Source: Chroococcidiopsis sp. CCMEE 29 (GTDB taxonomy: Bacteria; Cyanobacteriota; Cyanobacteriia; Cyanobacteriales; Chroococcidiopsidaceae). Taken from it: 64,000 nt of DNA. This document shows, piece by piece, positions 42,178 through 50,211 of this stretch. Location: assembly GCF_023558375.1 (NCBI RefSeq), contig NZ_CP083761.1, positions 2,598,001 through 2,662,000 of the forward strand, read 5' to 3'. The notes under the pieces were generated by a model that worked only from the letters and a program-made list of their open reading frames with translations, was not told where the DNA came from and ran no database searches. Numbering within the stretch: the first letter of the stretch is position 1; the number at the start of each line of letters is the position of its first letter. The position numbers were made by a program, and so were the translations under genes.

Positions 42178-42948
42178 AGAAACTTAATACCTATAAAATT
42201 GCAAAAAACTTTTAAGTTGAATCTTCGATTATAACAATTTAAAATCCTAATATAATAAGTTGTATGCTATAATGACCTCCAATTTTTTATATAAGCTTCC
42301 TTTAGTTTAGGTTATTGTCTAGGGAATAGAGTTATCTGTGGTCGCTAAACCTTATATCGCAATCTAATTTAATTTGTGGGGGCAGGCTTCCAGCCTGCAC
42401 AGGCAAGATGCCTATGCCACATCTCATAACTTATTTAGGATTGCTATATCAATTTACTACAGAAGAATAAAAACTCTGTTTGTAAAATCTAACTTGAAAT
42501 TAGCCTAGTTGCAGCTTGGACTAGCGCAGTCAGAGGTGAGGAGTGAGGAGAAGAAAAAATACCTGGCAATTAGAAATCGCGGCTATGCCAACCCCCCTTA
42601 CCCCCTACTCTTCGAGAAGCCGCTTCGCGTCTACAGAAGAAGAGGGGCAAAAGTTGCTGCGCTTCCATACTCAAAGCCTGCGGCAAGCCGCTGCGCGTCT
42701 ACCTTTATGTAGCCCCAGACTTCCAGTCTGAAGGTTGCAGGAGTAGAAGCCATAACATGAATCATAAATTTCAGATAAATTTCAATAGCTTGAGAGGGAT
42801 TTTCCCACACTTCGGGAACACTAATCAGCTGCTACACATTTAATTTGCCTGTGAAGGCAGATGAGGAGATGAGAAACTTGGGGTTCACCAGTTAGCCTGG
42901 CTTCTTCTAAGCTGTTACACTTTAATTTGCATATTCCCAAAAGCAAAA
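42178..42948. other. Repeat-rich non-coding region upstream of an IS element
   Basis: No gene is supported. The area contains several palindromes. GCAGGCT-TCC-AGCCTGC lies at 42382-42398, with AGGCA-AGA-TGCCT just after it. CAGACTTCCAGTCTG lies near 42716-42731. At 42607-42641 there is an ACTCTTCGAGAAGCCGCTT(C)GCGTCTAC unit that recurs in reverse at about 45900-45940, and a variant (GGCAAGCCGCTGCGCGTCTAC) lies at about 42682-42702. These look like dispersed palindromic repeats of this genome. The part near 42178 must carry the LabA-type gene promoter. Confidence 0.6.
42941..42948. repeat. Target-site duplication, left copy (IS1595-type element)
   Basis: AAGCAAAA is repeated exactly at 44008-44015. 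Eight bases is the usual duplication length for the IS1595 family. Confidence 0.85.
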
Positions 42949-44007
42949 GGCTCTTTATGGATTCCAGGGATCTAGAGTTTCGGTGGCAGTCAGGAGGGTA
43001 TAATACCTACTCTGATTAGCTTCGAGAACTGACCAATCTGTGACCATCCCTGTGCTGATTAATCTCCAAACCTTGATTGACGAACAAAAGTGCTATGAAA
43101 CCGTGCGCCAGCTACGATGGTCAGAAGGTGTAACTTGTAGCAAATGTAATTCACAGCGTGTGGTCAAACGAGGTTTCGATGAGACTCAGCCTCATCGTCA
43201 GCGATACCAGTGTCAGGCGATGCCTTTCCCGATTCGACGACTTGAGTGGTACGATTCTGGCTGGTCATCATCAGCCCTTGCAGACCTGGATTCTCTGTCT
43301 GTACTTGATGGGCTTAAATCTCTCGACACACCAAATTGCTCAAGAACTCGACCTGAACAAGGATGACGCGCAGCAGATGACTTGTCAACTGCGAATGGGC
43401 ATTGTGGAGAAGAAACCCGAAGTCATTTTGAAAGGAGAAGTGGAATTGGACGAACTCTACTTGATTGCTGGTTTCAAAGGTCAGCCATCCGAAGTGAGAA
43501 AAAGGGGCGACTTGGTCGCCCAAGGCGGTTGAAAGCCAAGCCAGGGCGAGGAACATTGGCACAAGAAAAGCCTCCCATTTTCGGCATGATTCAGCGAGGA
43601 GGAGAGGTTGTTGTGCAGATGCTGTCCAACCTTAAGCAAGCAACTATTGCACCTGTGATTCAGAAGATGGTCTCACCTGGTACGCTCATCTACACCGACG
43701 AATACAGCATCTATGCTCGCATAACTGAGTGGGGATATGGTCACAAGACAGTGAATCATGGACAAGGGGAATATGCTCGGGACGAGGATGGAGACGGGTT
43801 TTACGAAGTCCACGTCAATACGATGGAAGGCTTCTGGTCATTGTTACGTTCTTGGTTGAGACCACACCGAGGGATTTCCCAAGATAAACTGCCGCTCTAT
43901 TTGGGTTTTTTTGAGTTCGTTCACAATGTCAGAAAACGGGGTAAAACCCTGTTGTCATCTCTATTAGAGTGCCTTCTTAGCTAGATCCCTGGAATCCATA
44001 AAGAGCC
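42949..44007 (+). mobile_element. IS1595-family (ISXO2-like) insertion sequence, transposase broken
   Basis: A 1059-bp element bounded by perfect 27-bp inverted repeats that start GGCTCTTTATGGATTCCAGG (42949-42975 and 43981-44007). It is flanked by the 8-bp duplication AAGCAAAA. It sits between the LabA-type gene region and the metal ABC permease gene and does not break a recognisable gene. The intact ends indicate recent transposition, while the transposase has two frameshifts. Confidence 0.9.
43040..43984 (+). pseudogene. IS1595-family transposase with two frameshifts
   Basis: The N-terminal zinc ribbon (VTCSKCNSQRVVKRGFDETQ) with RQRYQCQ is in one frame. An extra base near 43219 moves the rest to a second frame (SRFDDLSGTIL, HQIAQELDLNKDDAQQM, VELDELYLIAGFKG, the DDE first Asp region). 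A missing base in an A/G run near 43500 returns to the first frame for FGMIQRGGEVVVQML, TLIYTDEYSIY (second Asp) and HVNTMEGFWSLLRSWLRPHR (the N/E site), typical of ISXO2-like enzymes. Restoring both indels gives about 315 continuous residues. No product longer than about 200 residues can be made from the present sequence. Confidence 0.87.
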
Positions 44008-44015
44008 AAGCAAAA
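44008..44015. repeat. Target-site duplication, right copy (IS1595-type element)
   Basis: AAGCAAAA is identical to 42941-42948. Confidence 0.85.
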
Positions 44016-44078
44016 TACCAGTTATTCTCCCCCTGCTGCCCCTACTTCCCCTAACAGGCAAACTAGCTGTTTAACGGC

Positions 44079-44930
44079 TTACCTCTCACTTTTAAGCTGC
44101 ATTTGGGTCAAAATCCCATAACTAGGACTGAATAGAAGGGATAGTACAAATAATCCTGACACAACTAAGACAATGGCGGGACCCGAAGGTAAATTGAAAA
44201 AGTAGCTGAGATACATCCCGCTGATGCTGGAAATAATGCCAATTACAGCACCTATTATCATTACTTCGTGTAAGCGTTTGACTAATAGATAAGCAGTTGC
44301 CCCCGGAGTGATTAGCAGTGATAAAACCAGGATCACACCCACCGCTTTCATGCTGGCGACAATTGTCAGAGCAATCAGTAACATGAGACCAAAATTGAGT
44401 TGATTGACTGGCAAGCCAGCTGCCTGAGCCCCTAAAGGATCAAAGGTGTAGAATAACAATTCTTTATACAGCAGAAAGACAACGAACAGGACTAAGGCAG
44501 CAATGATAGCAGTGTCACGAACTTCTGGAGCAGTGACACCCAGAATGTTGCCGAATAAGAAGTGGTTAAGGTCGATTTTGTTGTCTTTCTGAATTAAGGT
44601 AATTAGAGTAATTCCTAGGGCAAAGAAGGCAGAAAAGACTATACCCATTGCTGCGTCTTCTTTAATTGGCGATCGCGTTCGAATCCAGGCGATCACAATT
44701 GTACTGCTCACACCCGCAATAAAAGCACCAACAAAGATATTGGCTCCCACCATAAACGCGATCGCAAGTCCCGGCAGTACTGAGTGACTAATGGCATCAC
44801 CGAGTAAGGCTAGCCGCTGTACCATCAAGTAACTGCCTACTACAGCACACAACAGACCAACAATAATGGCGATGACGAGCGATCGCTGCATGAATCCATA
44901 CTGCAACGGCTCAATGAATGCTTCTAGCAT
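44079..44930 (-). CDS. Manganese/zinc ABC transporter permease (ABC-3 family)
   Basis: A 283-residue inner-membrane protein with about eight or nine helices, of the ZnuB/MntB type. Visible signatures are GSYLMVQRLALLGDAISHSVLPG, which is the family motif, and AVGVILVLSLLITPGATAYLL near the C-terminus. The ATG overlaps the stop of the ATPase gene by one base, indicating coupled translation. Together with the ATPase and the divergent binding protein it forms an importer for Mn2+ or Zn2+. Similarity of the set to MntCAB/TroABC types makes manganese my first guess, which matters for photosystem II, but zinc cannot be excluded. Confidence 0.9.
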   Translation of the reverse strand: MLEAFIEPLQYGFMQRSLVIAIIVGLLCAVVGSYLMVQRLALLGDAISHSVLPGLAIAFMVGANIFVGAFIAGVSSTIVIAWIRTRSPIKEDAAMGIVFSAFFALGITLITLIQKDNKIDLNHFLFGNILGVTAPEVRDTAIIAALVLFVVFLLYKELLFYTFDPLGAQAAGLPVNQLNFGLMLLIALTIVASMKAVGVILVLSLLITPGATAYLLVKRLHEVMIIGAVIGIISSISGMYLSYFFNLPSGPAIVLVVSGLFVLSLLFSPSYGILTQMQLKSER

Positions 44931-45766
44931 CAGGCAGCTGCTTCTCCACCAAAGAACATCACTTTGCCGCCGTAGGCGCGGTAGAGGTTTTCCTCAGTTA
45001 GTACCGAAGCCCGAGAACCGGAGGCAATTAACTCTCGATTGAGCAAAATTAAGTCATCAAAATGGGTAATTGATTCTCCTAAGTCGTGGTTAACGACCAG
45101 CATAATTTTTCCAGCTTTGGCTAGTTCCTGAAAAACGTCAAAAACTACTGTCTGGGTTTTCTGATCGATCCCTACTAAAGGTTCATCAAAGCAGAAAATT
45201 TCAGCTTGTTGAGCCAAAGCACGAGCTAAAAAGACTCGCTGCTGTTGCCCTCCAGAAAGCTGTCCAATCGCACGGTTACGGTAGTCGTTCATACCCACAC
45301 GCTCTATAGCAGCGGCAGCTACCTTCCGGCTGACTGCGGAAAATCGATGGAACAAGCCTGTTTTCTTGACTCGACCCATCATCACCACGTCCCAAACCGT
45401 AGCTGGGTAAGTCCAATCAATCTGCGATCGCTGCGGTACATAAGCAACTTGCTTTAACTGTTGCGTCAACGGTTTACCCTGGTAAAGCACGTTACCGCTC
45501 GATGGAGGAACCAGCCCTAGCATTGCTTTGATTAGCGTACTTTTGCCAGCACCATTGGGACCAAAAATCCCTGTCAGCTTTCCTGGTTGCAGTACAAGAT
45601 TAATATCCCTCAGTGCCTCTGTAGTACGATACCGTACACTCAGATGGCTGATGTTAATTGCTGCAGTGCTAGCAATATCCATATCTCCGATCAAAAAATT
45701 TGGTGTGGGCGTTTCCTCTACTGCATGCCCAGTTAAGGTGGGCTTGGGAAAGGTAAGAGTTTTCAT
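44930..45766 (-). CDS. Manganese/zinc ABC transporter ATP-binding protein
   Basis: This 278-residue ATPase has Walker A GIFGPNGAGKSTLIKAML (about residues 68-85), Q-loop YVPQRSQIDWTYPATVWDVV, signature LSGGQQQRVFLARALAQ, Walker B IFCFDEPLVGID and switch His VVNHDLGES. The Q-loop sequence QIDWTYPATVWDVVMMGR is characteristic of metal importers of the Mnt/Znu group. About 35 residues precede the domain. It is divergent from the binding-protein gene across 89 bases, a likely shared regulatory region. Confidence 0.92.
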   Translation of the reverse strand: MKTLTFPKPTLTGHAVEETPTPNFLIGDMDIASTAAINISHLSVRYRTTEALRDINLVLQPGKLTGIFGPNGAGKSTLIKAMLGLVPPSSGNVLYQGKPLTQQLKQVAYVPQRSQIDWTYPATVWDVVMMGRVKKTGLFHRFSAVSRKVAAAAIERVGMNDYRNRAIGQLSGGQQQRVFLARALAQQAEIFCFDEPLVGIDQKTQTVVFDVFQELAKAGKIMLVVNHDLGESITHFDDLILLNRELIASGSRASVLTEENLYRAYGGKVMFFGGEAAA

Positions 45767-45855
45767 AGGTATGACTTAAATTTATTTTCTTGAGCTTACT
45801 CTAAAAATGAAAAGAATATGAAAACATCTATAAATAGAGATAATCTTCAACATAG
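45767..45855. promoter_or_regulatory. Shared promoter region of the divergent metal transporter genes
   Basis: The 89-base AT-rich interval separates the ATPase/permease unit from the binding-protein gene. It contains AAAAGAATATGAAAACATC and AGATAATCTT, where a metal-responsive repressor (Zur or a Mnt regulator) would be expected to bind. I cannot confirm a defined box. Confidence 0.4.
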
Positions 45856-46929
45856 ATGAAAGTAATGTTTCAGTGGGAAGGCAACAGCTTTAGAAGGGCG
45901 AGGGGCGTAGACGCGCAAGCGGCTTCTCGAAGAGTGGGGCGAGGGGCGAGGGATAAGAAACTTCTGGCACTCTTTTCTTGCTTCTGTCTGGGAATACTTT
46001 TGCCTTTTGCTGTGTTTGGCTGTGCCCAACCAGGTGCTAACCGTGCTGCTTCAGGGGCAGATGACAAGCCTCAAGTCGTTGCTACTAGCACAATCATTGC
46101 TGATCTGACTGAACAAGTAGAGGGCGATGAAATTCAACTAACTGGTATTTTGCAACCGGGTGCCGATCCTCATGTTTACGAACCAGTACCAGCAGACAGT
46201 CAGGTGTTGGAAAAAGCAGACTTGATTTTGTATAACGGCTACAATTTAGAACCGGGAATAATTAGGCTAATGAATGCTGCTGGACTAAGGGGTCGCAAGT
46301 TGGCAGTAGGGGAGGTGGTACAGCCTTTGCAATTGGAGAAAGGCAAAGGTGAAATTGTTCCAGACCCCCACGTATGGGGCGATGTAGAAAACTCGATTCA
46401 GATGGTTAACGCTATTCGGGATGCCTTGATTGAGCTGTCACCAGAAGACAAAGAGCAATTTACTCAGAATGCGGCGCGGCTTACGGCGAAATTAAAGCAG
46501 TTAGATAGCTGGATTGCCCAACAGATTCAAACTATCCCAGCTGAGCGGCGGAAATTGGTAACAACTCATGATGCCTTTCAATACTATAGTCGTGCTTATG
46601 GACTATTAATTGTGGGTACTCTTATCGGCATCAGCACGGAAGAACAACCAAGTGCTCAAACGGTACAGCGATTGGTGGAGGCGGTTAAGGCAGCTGGTGT
46701 TCCGGCGATTTTTGCTGAAACTACAATCAATCCGGCTCTAATTACGACAGTTGCTGAGGAAGCAGGGGTTAAATTAGCGCCACGCCAACTCTACTCGGAT
46801 TCAATCGGTGCTCCTGGCAGTGACGGCGATTCATACATAAAAATGATGGAGGCAAATACGCGCACAATTGTAGAAGCGTTGGGAGGAAAATACACGCCAT
46901 TTCAGCTAACTGGTGCAACTGATAAGTGA
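45856..46929 (+). CDS. Metal ABC transporter substrate-binding lipoprotein (ZnuA/MntC/TroA family)
   Basis: This 357-residue cluster A-I binding protein carries a lipobox LPFAVFGC (Cys near residue 56) after a hydrophobic core, predicting a lipoprotein. The metal site should involve His in QPGADPHVYEPVPAD, His in VPDPHVWGDVEN, the Glu in PAIFAETTINP and the Asp in QLYSDSIGAPG, a pattern of Mn/Zn TroA-like proteins. A long His-rich loop, typical of ZnuA, is absent, which leans toward manganese. Odd feature: codons 14-32 (RARGVDAQAASRRVGRGAR) consist of a dispersed palindromic repeat read in frame, so the n-region of the signal peptide is unusually long and basic. A GTG at 45934 is another possible start. 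Confidence 0.88.
   Translation: MKVMFQWEGNSFRRARGVDAQAASRRVGRGARDKKLLALFSCFCLGILLPFAVFGCAQPGANRAASGADDKPQVVATSTIIADLTEQVEGDEIQLTGILQPGADPHVYEPVPADSQVLEKADLILYNGYNLEPGIIRLMNAAGLRGRKLAVGEVVQPLQLEKGKGEIVPDPHVWGDVENSIQMVNAIRDALIELSPEDKEQFTQNAARLTAKLKQLDSWIAQQIQTIPAERRKLVTTHDAFQYYSRAYGLLIVGTLIGISTEEQPSAQTVQRLVEAVKAAGVPAIFAETTINPALITTVAEEAGVKLAPRQLYSDSIGAPGSDGDSYIKMMEANTRTIVEALGGKYTPFQLTGATDK
45900..45948. repeat. Dispersed palindromic repeat inside the 5' end of the metal-binding protein gene
   Basis: GGGCGTAGACGCGCAAGCGG continued by CTTCTCGAAGAGTGGGG is the reverse complement of the unit at about 42607-42641 (ACTCTTCGAGAAGCCGCTT...CGTCTAC). It is flanked by a repeated GGGCGAGGGGCG. It keeps the reading frame of the gene. 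Confidence 0.7.
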
Positions 46930-47044
46930 ACGCTAGAGTTTCTTTGAGTCTTCAAAACTCGGTTGCGGCCTTTTGCCCGACTGTTAAACTAGACGAGCGA
47001 TAACTGAGTGACTCAAAACGCTGTGGGGTAGTTTGAGACTGCGA

Positions 47045-48352
47045 ATGAATAGCAAACAAAGACCCATTGGTGTGGATTTGTTCGCGGGTGCGGGTGGCAT
47101 GAGTCTTGGCTTTGAACAAGCTGGATTCGACGTGCTTGCTGCTGTTGAGATAGACCCAATTCATTGTGCCACTTATGAGTTCAACTTCCCATTTTGGTCT
47201 ATCTTGTGTAAGAGCGTGGTAGAGACGACAGGAGCAGAAATTAGAAGCAATTCTGCTATCGGTAGCCAGGAAATTGATGTTGTATTTGGTGGTTCCCCTT
47301 GTCAGGGATTCTCGTTGATTGGCAAACGTGCCTTAGATGAACCCCGCAATGCTCTTGTATTTCACTTTTTGCGGCTAGTTTTAGAGCTAACACCTAAATA
47401 CTTTGTATTTGAGAATGTACCGGGTCTCACCGTTGGTAAGCATCAAAACTTTCTTTTAGAAATTATTGAAGAGTTTACAGCTAGGAAATATGAAGTAGAT
47501 TATAAAGTTCTTAATGCTGCCAACTATGGAGTACCCCAAGACAGAGCCAGGCTATTTCTCCTAGGATGTCGCCAAGGTCTGCCTCTACCTAAATATCCCC
47601 AACCGCTTACCAAAACAGTAAAGTCTAATCAATCAAAATATCTTGTAAATTTCTCTAACTTACCAATCGGTCCTACGGTTTGGGACGCATTATGTGACTT
47701 ACCGGAAGTAGAGAAATACCCAGAATTGCTCGATATAGATTGGGCGATCGCTGAGTATGGCAAACCGAGTAATTACAGTAGCCAGCTACGTGGGCTTTTC
47801 CCGAGAGAAGGCGACTACTCGTATGAGCGCCTATTCGATCCCAGAATCCTGACTTCAAGCCTACGCACAAATCACAGCGTGGAATCTATTGCTAGATTTT
47901 CTGCAACAAATCCTGGCGAAATTGAGCCGATTAGTCGCTTTTACAAACTTTCACCTCAAGGCATTTGTAATACCTTAAGGGCTGGAACAGCTAGTAATCG
48001 GGGTAGTTTCACGGCTCCTCGACCAATTCATCCACTAAATTCGCGGTGTATTACTGTCCGTGAGGCGGCGCGGCTACACTCTTACCCAGACTGGTTTCGG
48101 TTCCATATGACAAAGTGGCATGGTTTCCGGCAAATAGGAAATTCGGTACCACCTCTGTTAGCAAAAGCAGTTGCAACAGAAATTGTTCGCGCTCTTGGAG
48201 TGGTGGCAGCTAAGCCAAAAGCCAAGTTCGCCTTGGGAGATGATAACTTACTACAACTGAATATGTCGCAAGCTGCTCATCTTTACGGTGTCCCTGCACA
48301 CGTTATCGAGCCGAGAACAAGACAGACCCGAAAATCAGAAGTTGCCTGTTAG
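47045..48352 (+). CDS. DNA (cytosine-5) methyltransferase, solitary
   Basis: A C5-cytosine methyltransferase of 435 residues, started at MNSKQRPIGVDLF (a TTG four codons earlier is open too). Motif I is DLFAGAGGMSLGFEQAGF, motif IV GGSPCQGFSLIG with the catalytic Cys, motif VI FENVPGL, motif VIII QDRARLFLLG, motif IX RCITVREAARLHSYPDW and motif X RQIGNSVPPLLAKAV. The target-recognition region lies at about residues 190-310. No restriction endonuclease gene adjoins it. Cyanobacteria commonly carry a solitary CGATCG methylase (such as M.Ssp6803I), and the overall length and sequence style fit that group. This would methylate the centre of HIP1 octamers, an inference. Confidence 0.92.
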   Translation: MNSKQRPIGVDLFAGAGGMSLGFEQAGFDVLAAVEIDPIHCATYEFNFPFWSILCKSVVETTGAEIRSNSAIGSQEIDVVFGGSPCQGFSLIGKRALDEPRNALVFHFLRLVLELTPKYFVFENVPGLTVGKHQNFLLEIIEEFTARKYEVDYKVLNAANYGVPQDRARLFLLGCRQGLPLPKYPQPLTKTVKSNQSKYLVNFSNLPIGPTVWDALCDLPEVEKYPELLDIDWAIAEYGKPSNYSSQLRGLFPREGDYSYERLFDPRILTSSLRTNHSVESIARFSATNPGEIEPISRFYKLSPQGICNTLRAGTASNRGSFTAPRPIHPLNSRCITVREAARLHSYPDWFRFHMTKWHGFRQIGNSVPPLLAKAVATEIVRALGVVAAKPKAKFALGDDNLLQLNMSQAAHLYGVPAHVIEPRTRQTRKSEVAC

Positions 48353-48468
48353 GGAAAGCAAGGGAGCAGGGGATCATTAACAGTTAAATCACTTCCCAAA
48401 CAAACTAAAATTAAACTTGTCTTAAGTTTCTAATCAAACTTAACAATAGGTCACTGGGAAGAGAAACA

Positions 48469-49155
48469 ATGGCGGCAGACTATCCGGAAATTGATATTGC
48501 TCCACTGATCGACCACGCCCTATTAACTCCCATAGCAACGCCGGAACAAGTAGTTCAATGGTGTGAACAAGCAGACCGATTTCAGTTTGCAGCGGTTTGC
48601 GTTTATCCTGCCTACGTGCGTCAAGCCTTTGAACTTTTGCAAGGGAAAAATCCTAAAGTCTGTACAGTGATTGGTTTTCCTACTGGAGCAACAACATCAG
48701 CGGTAAAGCTTTATGAGGCTCAGGATGCTGTAGAAAATGGTGCAACAGAATTAGATGTTGTTATTAATCTGGGCTGGTTAAAAGCTGGAAAAACTGAGGA
48801 ACTACACCGGGAAGTAGCGGAAATCTGCGAAGAAACGGGACAAACAGTCAAGGCTATTTTGGAAACCACTCTGCTGACGGATGCAGAGAAACGACTGGCA
48901 GCTGAAATATGTATGGATGCAGGGGTAGCTTTTTTGAAAACTAGTACAGGCTGGCATGGAGGGGCAACTGTAGCAGATGTGCGATTGCTCAAAGAAGTTG
49001 CAAAGGAGCAAGTGGGCATTAAGGCATCCGGGGGCATTCGCACCCATGATCAAGCCTTAGAATTAGTTGTGGCAGGTGCAACACGATTAGGCACATCTCG
49101 CGGTCCTGATTTGATCCGCCAGCGCGATACCCTGGATAAAGAGGCAAGAGGCTAA
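48469..49155 (+). CDS. deoC: Deoxyribose-phosphate aldolase
   Basis: A 228-residue class I aldolase that splits 2-deoxyribose 5-phosphate into glyceraldehyde 3-phosphate and acetaldehyde. The Schiff-base Lys is in [17 protein letters not shown] (about K154). The second catalytic Lys is in [16 protein letters not shown], and [13 protein letters not shown] contains the proton-relay Asp region. The start [20 protein letters not shown] is characteristic. No other deo gene is near; recO follows after about 50 bases on the same strand, an order seen in other cyanobacteria. The spacer before recO (49156-49205) is a CCCCTAGCCCCTAATCC-type string. Confidence 0.95.
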   Translation: MAADYPEIDIAPLIDHALLTPIATPEQVVQWCEQADRFQFAAVCVYPAYVRQAFELLQGKNPKVCTVIGFPTGATTSAVKLYEAQDAVENGATELDVVINLGWLKAGKTEELHREVAEICEETGQTVKAILETTLLTDAEKRLAAEICMDAGVAFLKTSTGWHGGATVADVRLLKEVAKEQVGIKASGGIRTHDQALELVVAGATRLGTSRGPDLIRQRDTLDKEARG

Positions 49156-49205
49156 AACTGTCTACTACTCATTGCCCCTAGCCCCTAATCCTTATCCTCT
49201 TGATT

Positions 49206-50207
49206 ATGAGTCGAACTTATAAAGCTGTTGGAATTAATCTTAAAAGTATGCCACTAGGCGAGTCAGATCGGCTACTGACAATTTTGACACAGGAGCTTGG
49301 TCTAATTCGGGCAGTGGCATCAGGGGCACGTAAGCACAACTCAAAGCTAGGTGGCAGAAGTGGGTTGTTTGTAGTTAATGAGCTATTGCTTGCTAAAGGG
49401 CGATCGCTCGATAAAATCACTCAAGCCGAAACTATTGAATCTTATCCAGGTCTAAGTCAAGATCTGGGCAAACTGGCAGCTAGTCAGTACCTGGCAGAAA
49501 TGATACTTGCTCAGGCTTTAAGTGAACAACCCCAAGCAGAATTGTTTTCCCTACTAAATGAACATCTCAGCCGTTTGGAACGGTTGCCTAATAATTCTGC
49601 CACTTTAGTGTTAGCCCATCTTTCCCATGCTGTCTTTCACCTATTAGCCTTAGCAGGGATAACGCCTCAAGTGCAAGTTTGTTGTGTAACTCAGCGTGCT
49701 TTGACACCAGACTTTACAGATCCAGACTGGCGAGTAGGGTTTAGCGTACCAACGGGTGGCACAGTTAGTTTAGCAGCATTGAAACGCCTACAAGCTGAAG
49801 GACGAGGCATGCTACCGCAGTCCTCTCGGTCGAGGATCTTAAAGCCGCGAGCGGTCAACTATGTTGTTTCCTCTAGTGACATGTTGAGTGAAAACAACAG
49901 TTCCTTCAAAGCAGGGAGTGTAGCTGAGGCAACTGGGAAAAGCTACCAAACAGTTGTTCATCACCAAGAAATACCATTACTAAATACTCGTCTTAAGGCA
50001 ACAGAACTCGCCTTACTCCAGCAACTAGCTGAGCCAGAGCTACCCCAGCTAAACGCAAACTTACCAGACCAGCAGTTTTCTTTAGATACTACCTGGATAT
50101 CTGTTGAACAGGTTTTACGTCAATATGCTCAGTATCACCTGGGTCGACCTATTCGCTCCGCTGCCCTGATTGATAGTTATTTCGCTTCCTTGCCGACTCT
50201 GCCATAA
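49206..50207 (+). CDS. recO: DNA repair protein RecO
   Basis: RecO, 333 residues from [20 protein letters not shown], an OB-fold N-terminal domain (residues 1-80) followed by a helical domain. It supports RecA loading in the RecFOR pathway. Recognisable segments are [23 protein letters not shown] and [21 protein letters not shown]. The protein is longer than the 240-260 residues usual elsewhere because of a Ser/Asn-rich insertion at about residues 215-255 ([17 protein letters not shown]), likely a disordered loop. The TTG six bases upstream is not needed. The next gene starts four bases after the stop. Confidence 0.92.
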   Translation: MSRTYKAVGINLKSMPLGESDRLLTILTQELGLIRAVASGARKHNSKLGGRSGLFVVNELLLAKGRSLDKITQAETIESYPGLSQDLGKLAASQYLAEMILAQALSEQPQAELFSLLNEHLSRLERLPNNSATLVLAHLSHAVFHLLALAGITPQVQVCCVTQRALTPDFTDPDWRVGFSVPTGGTVSLAALKRLQAEGRGMLPQSSRSRILKPRAVNYVVSSSDMLSENNSSFKAGSVAEATGKSYQTVVHHQEIPLLNTRLKATELALLQQLAEPELPQLNANLPDQQFSLDTTWISVEQVLRQYAQYHLGRPIRSAALIDSYFASLPTLP

Positions 50208-50211
50208 ATTG

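Noticed and set aside
42509-42731. Possible small ORFs in the repeat region
   Set aside because: They are composed of the palindromic repeats themselves and show no ribosome site or protein-like composition.
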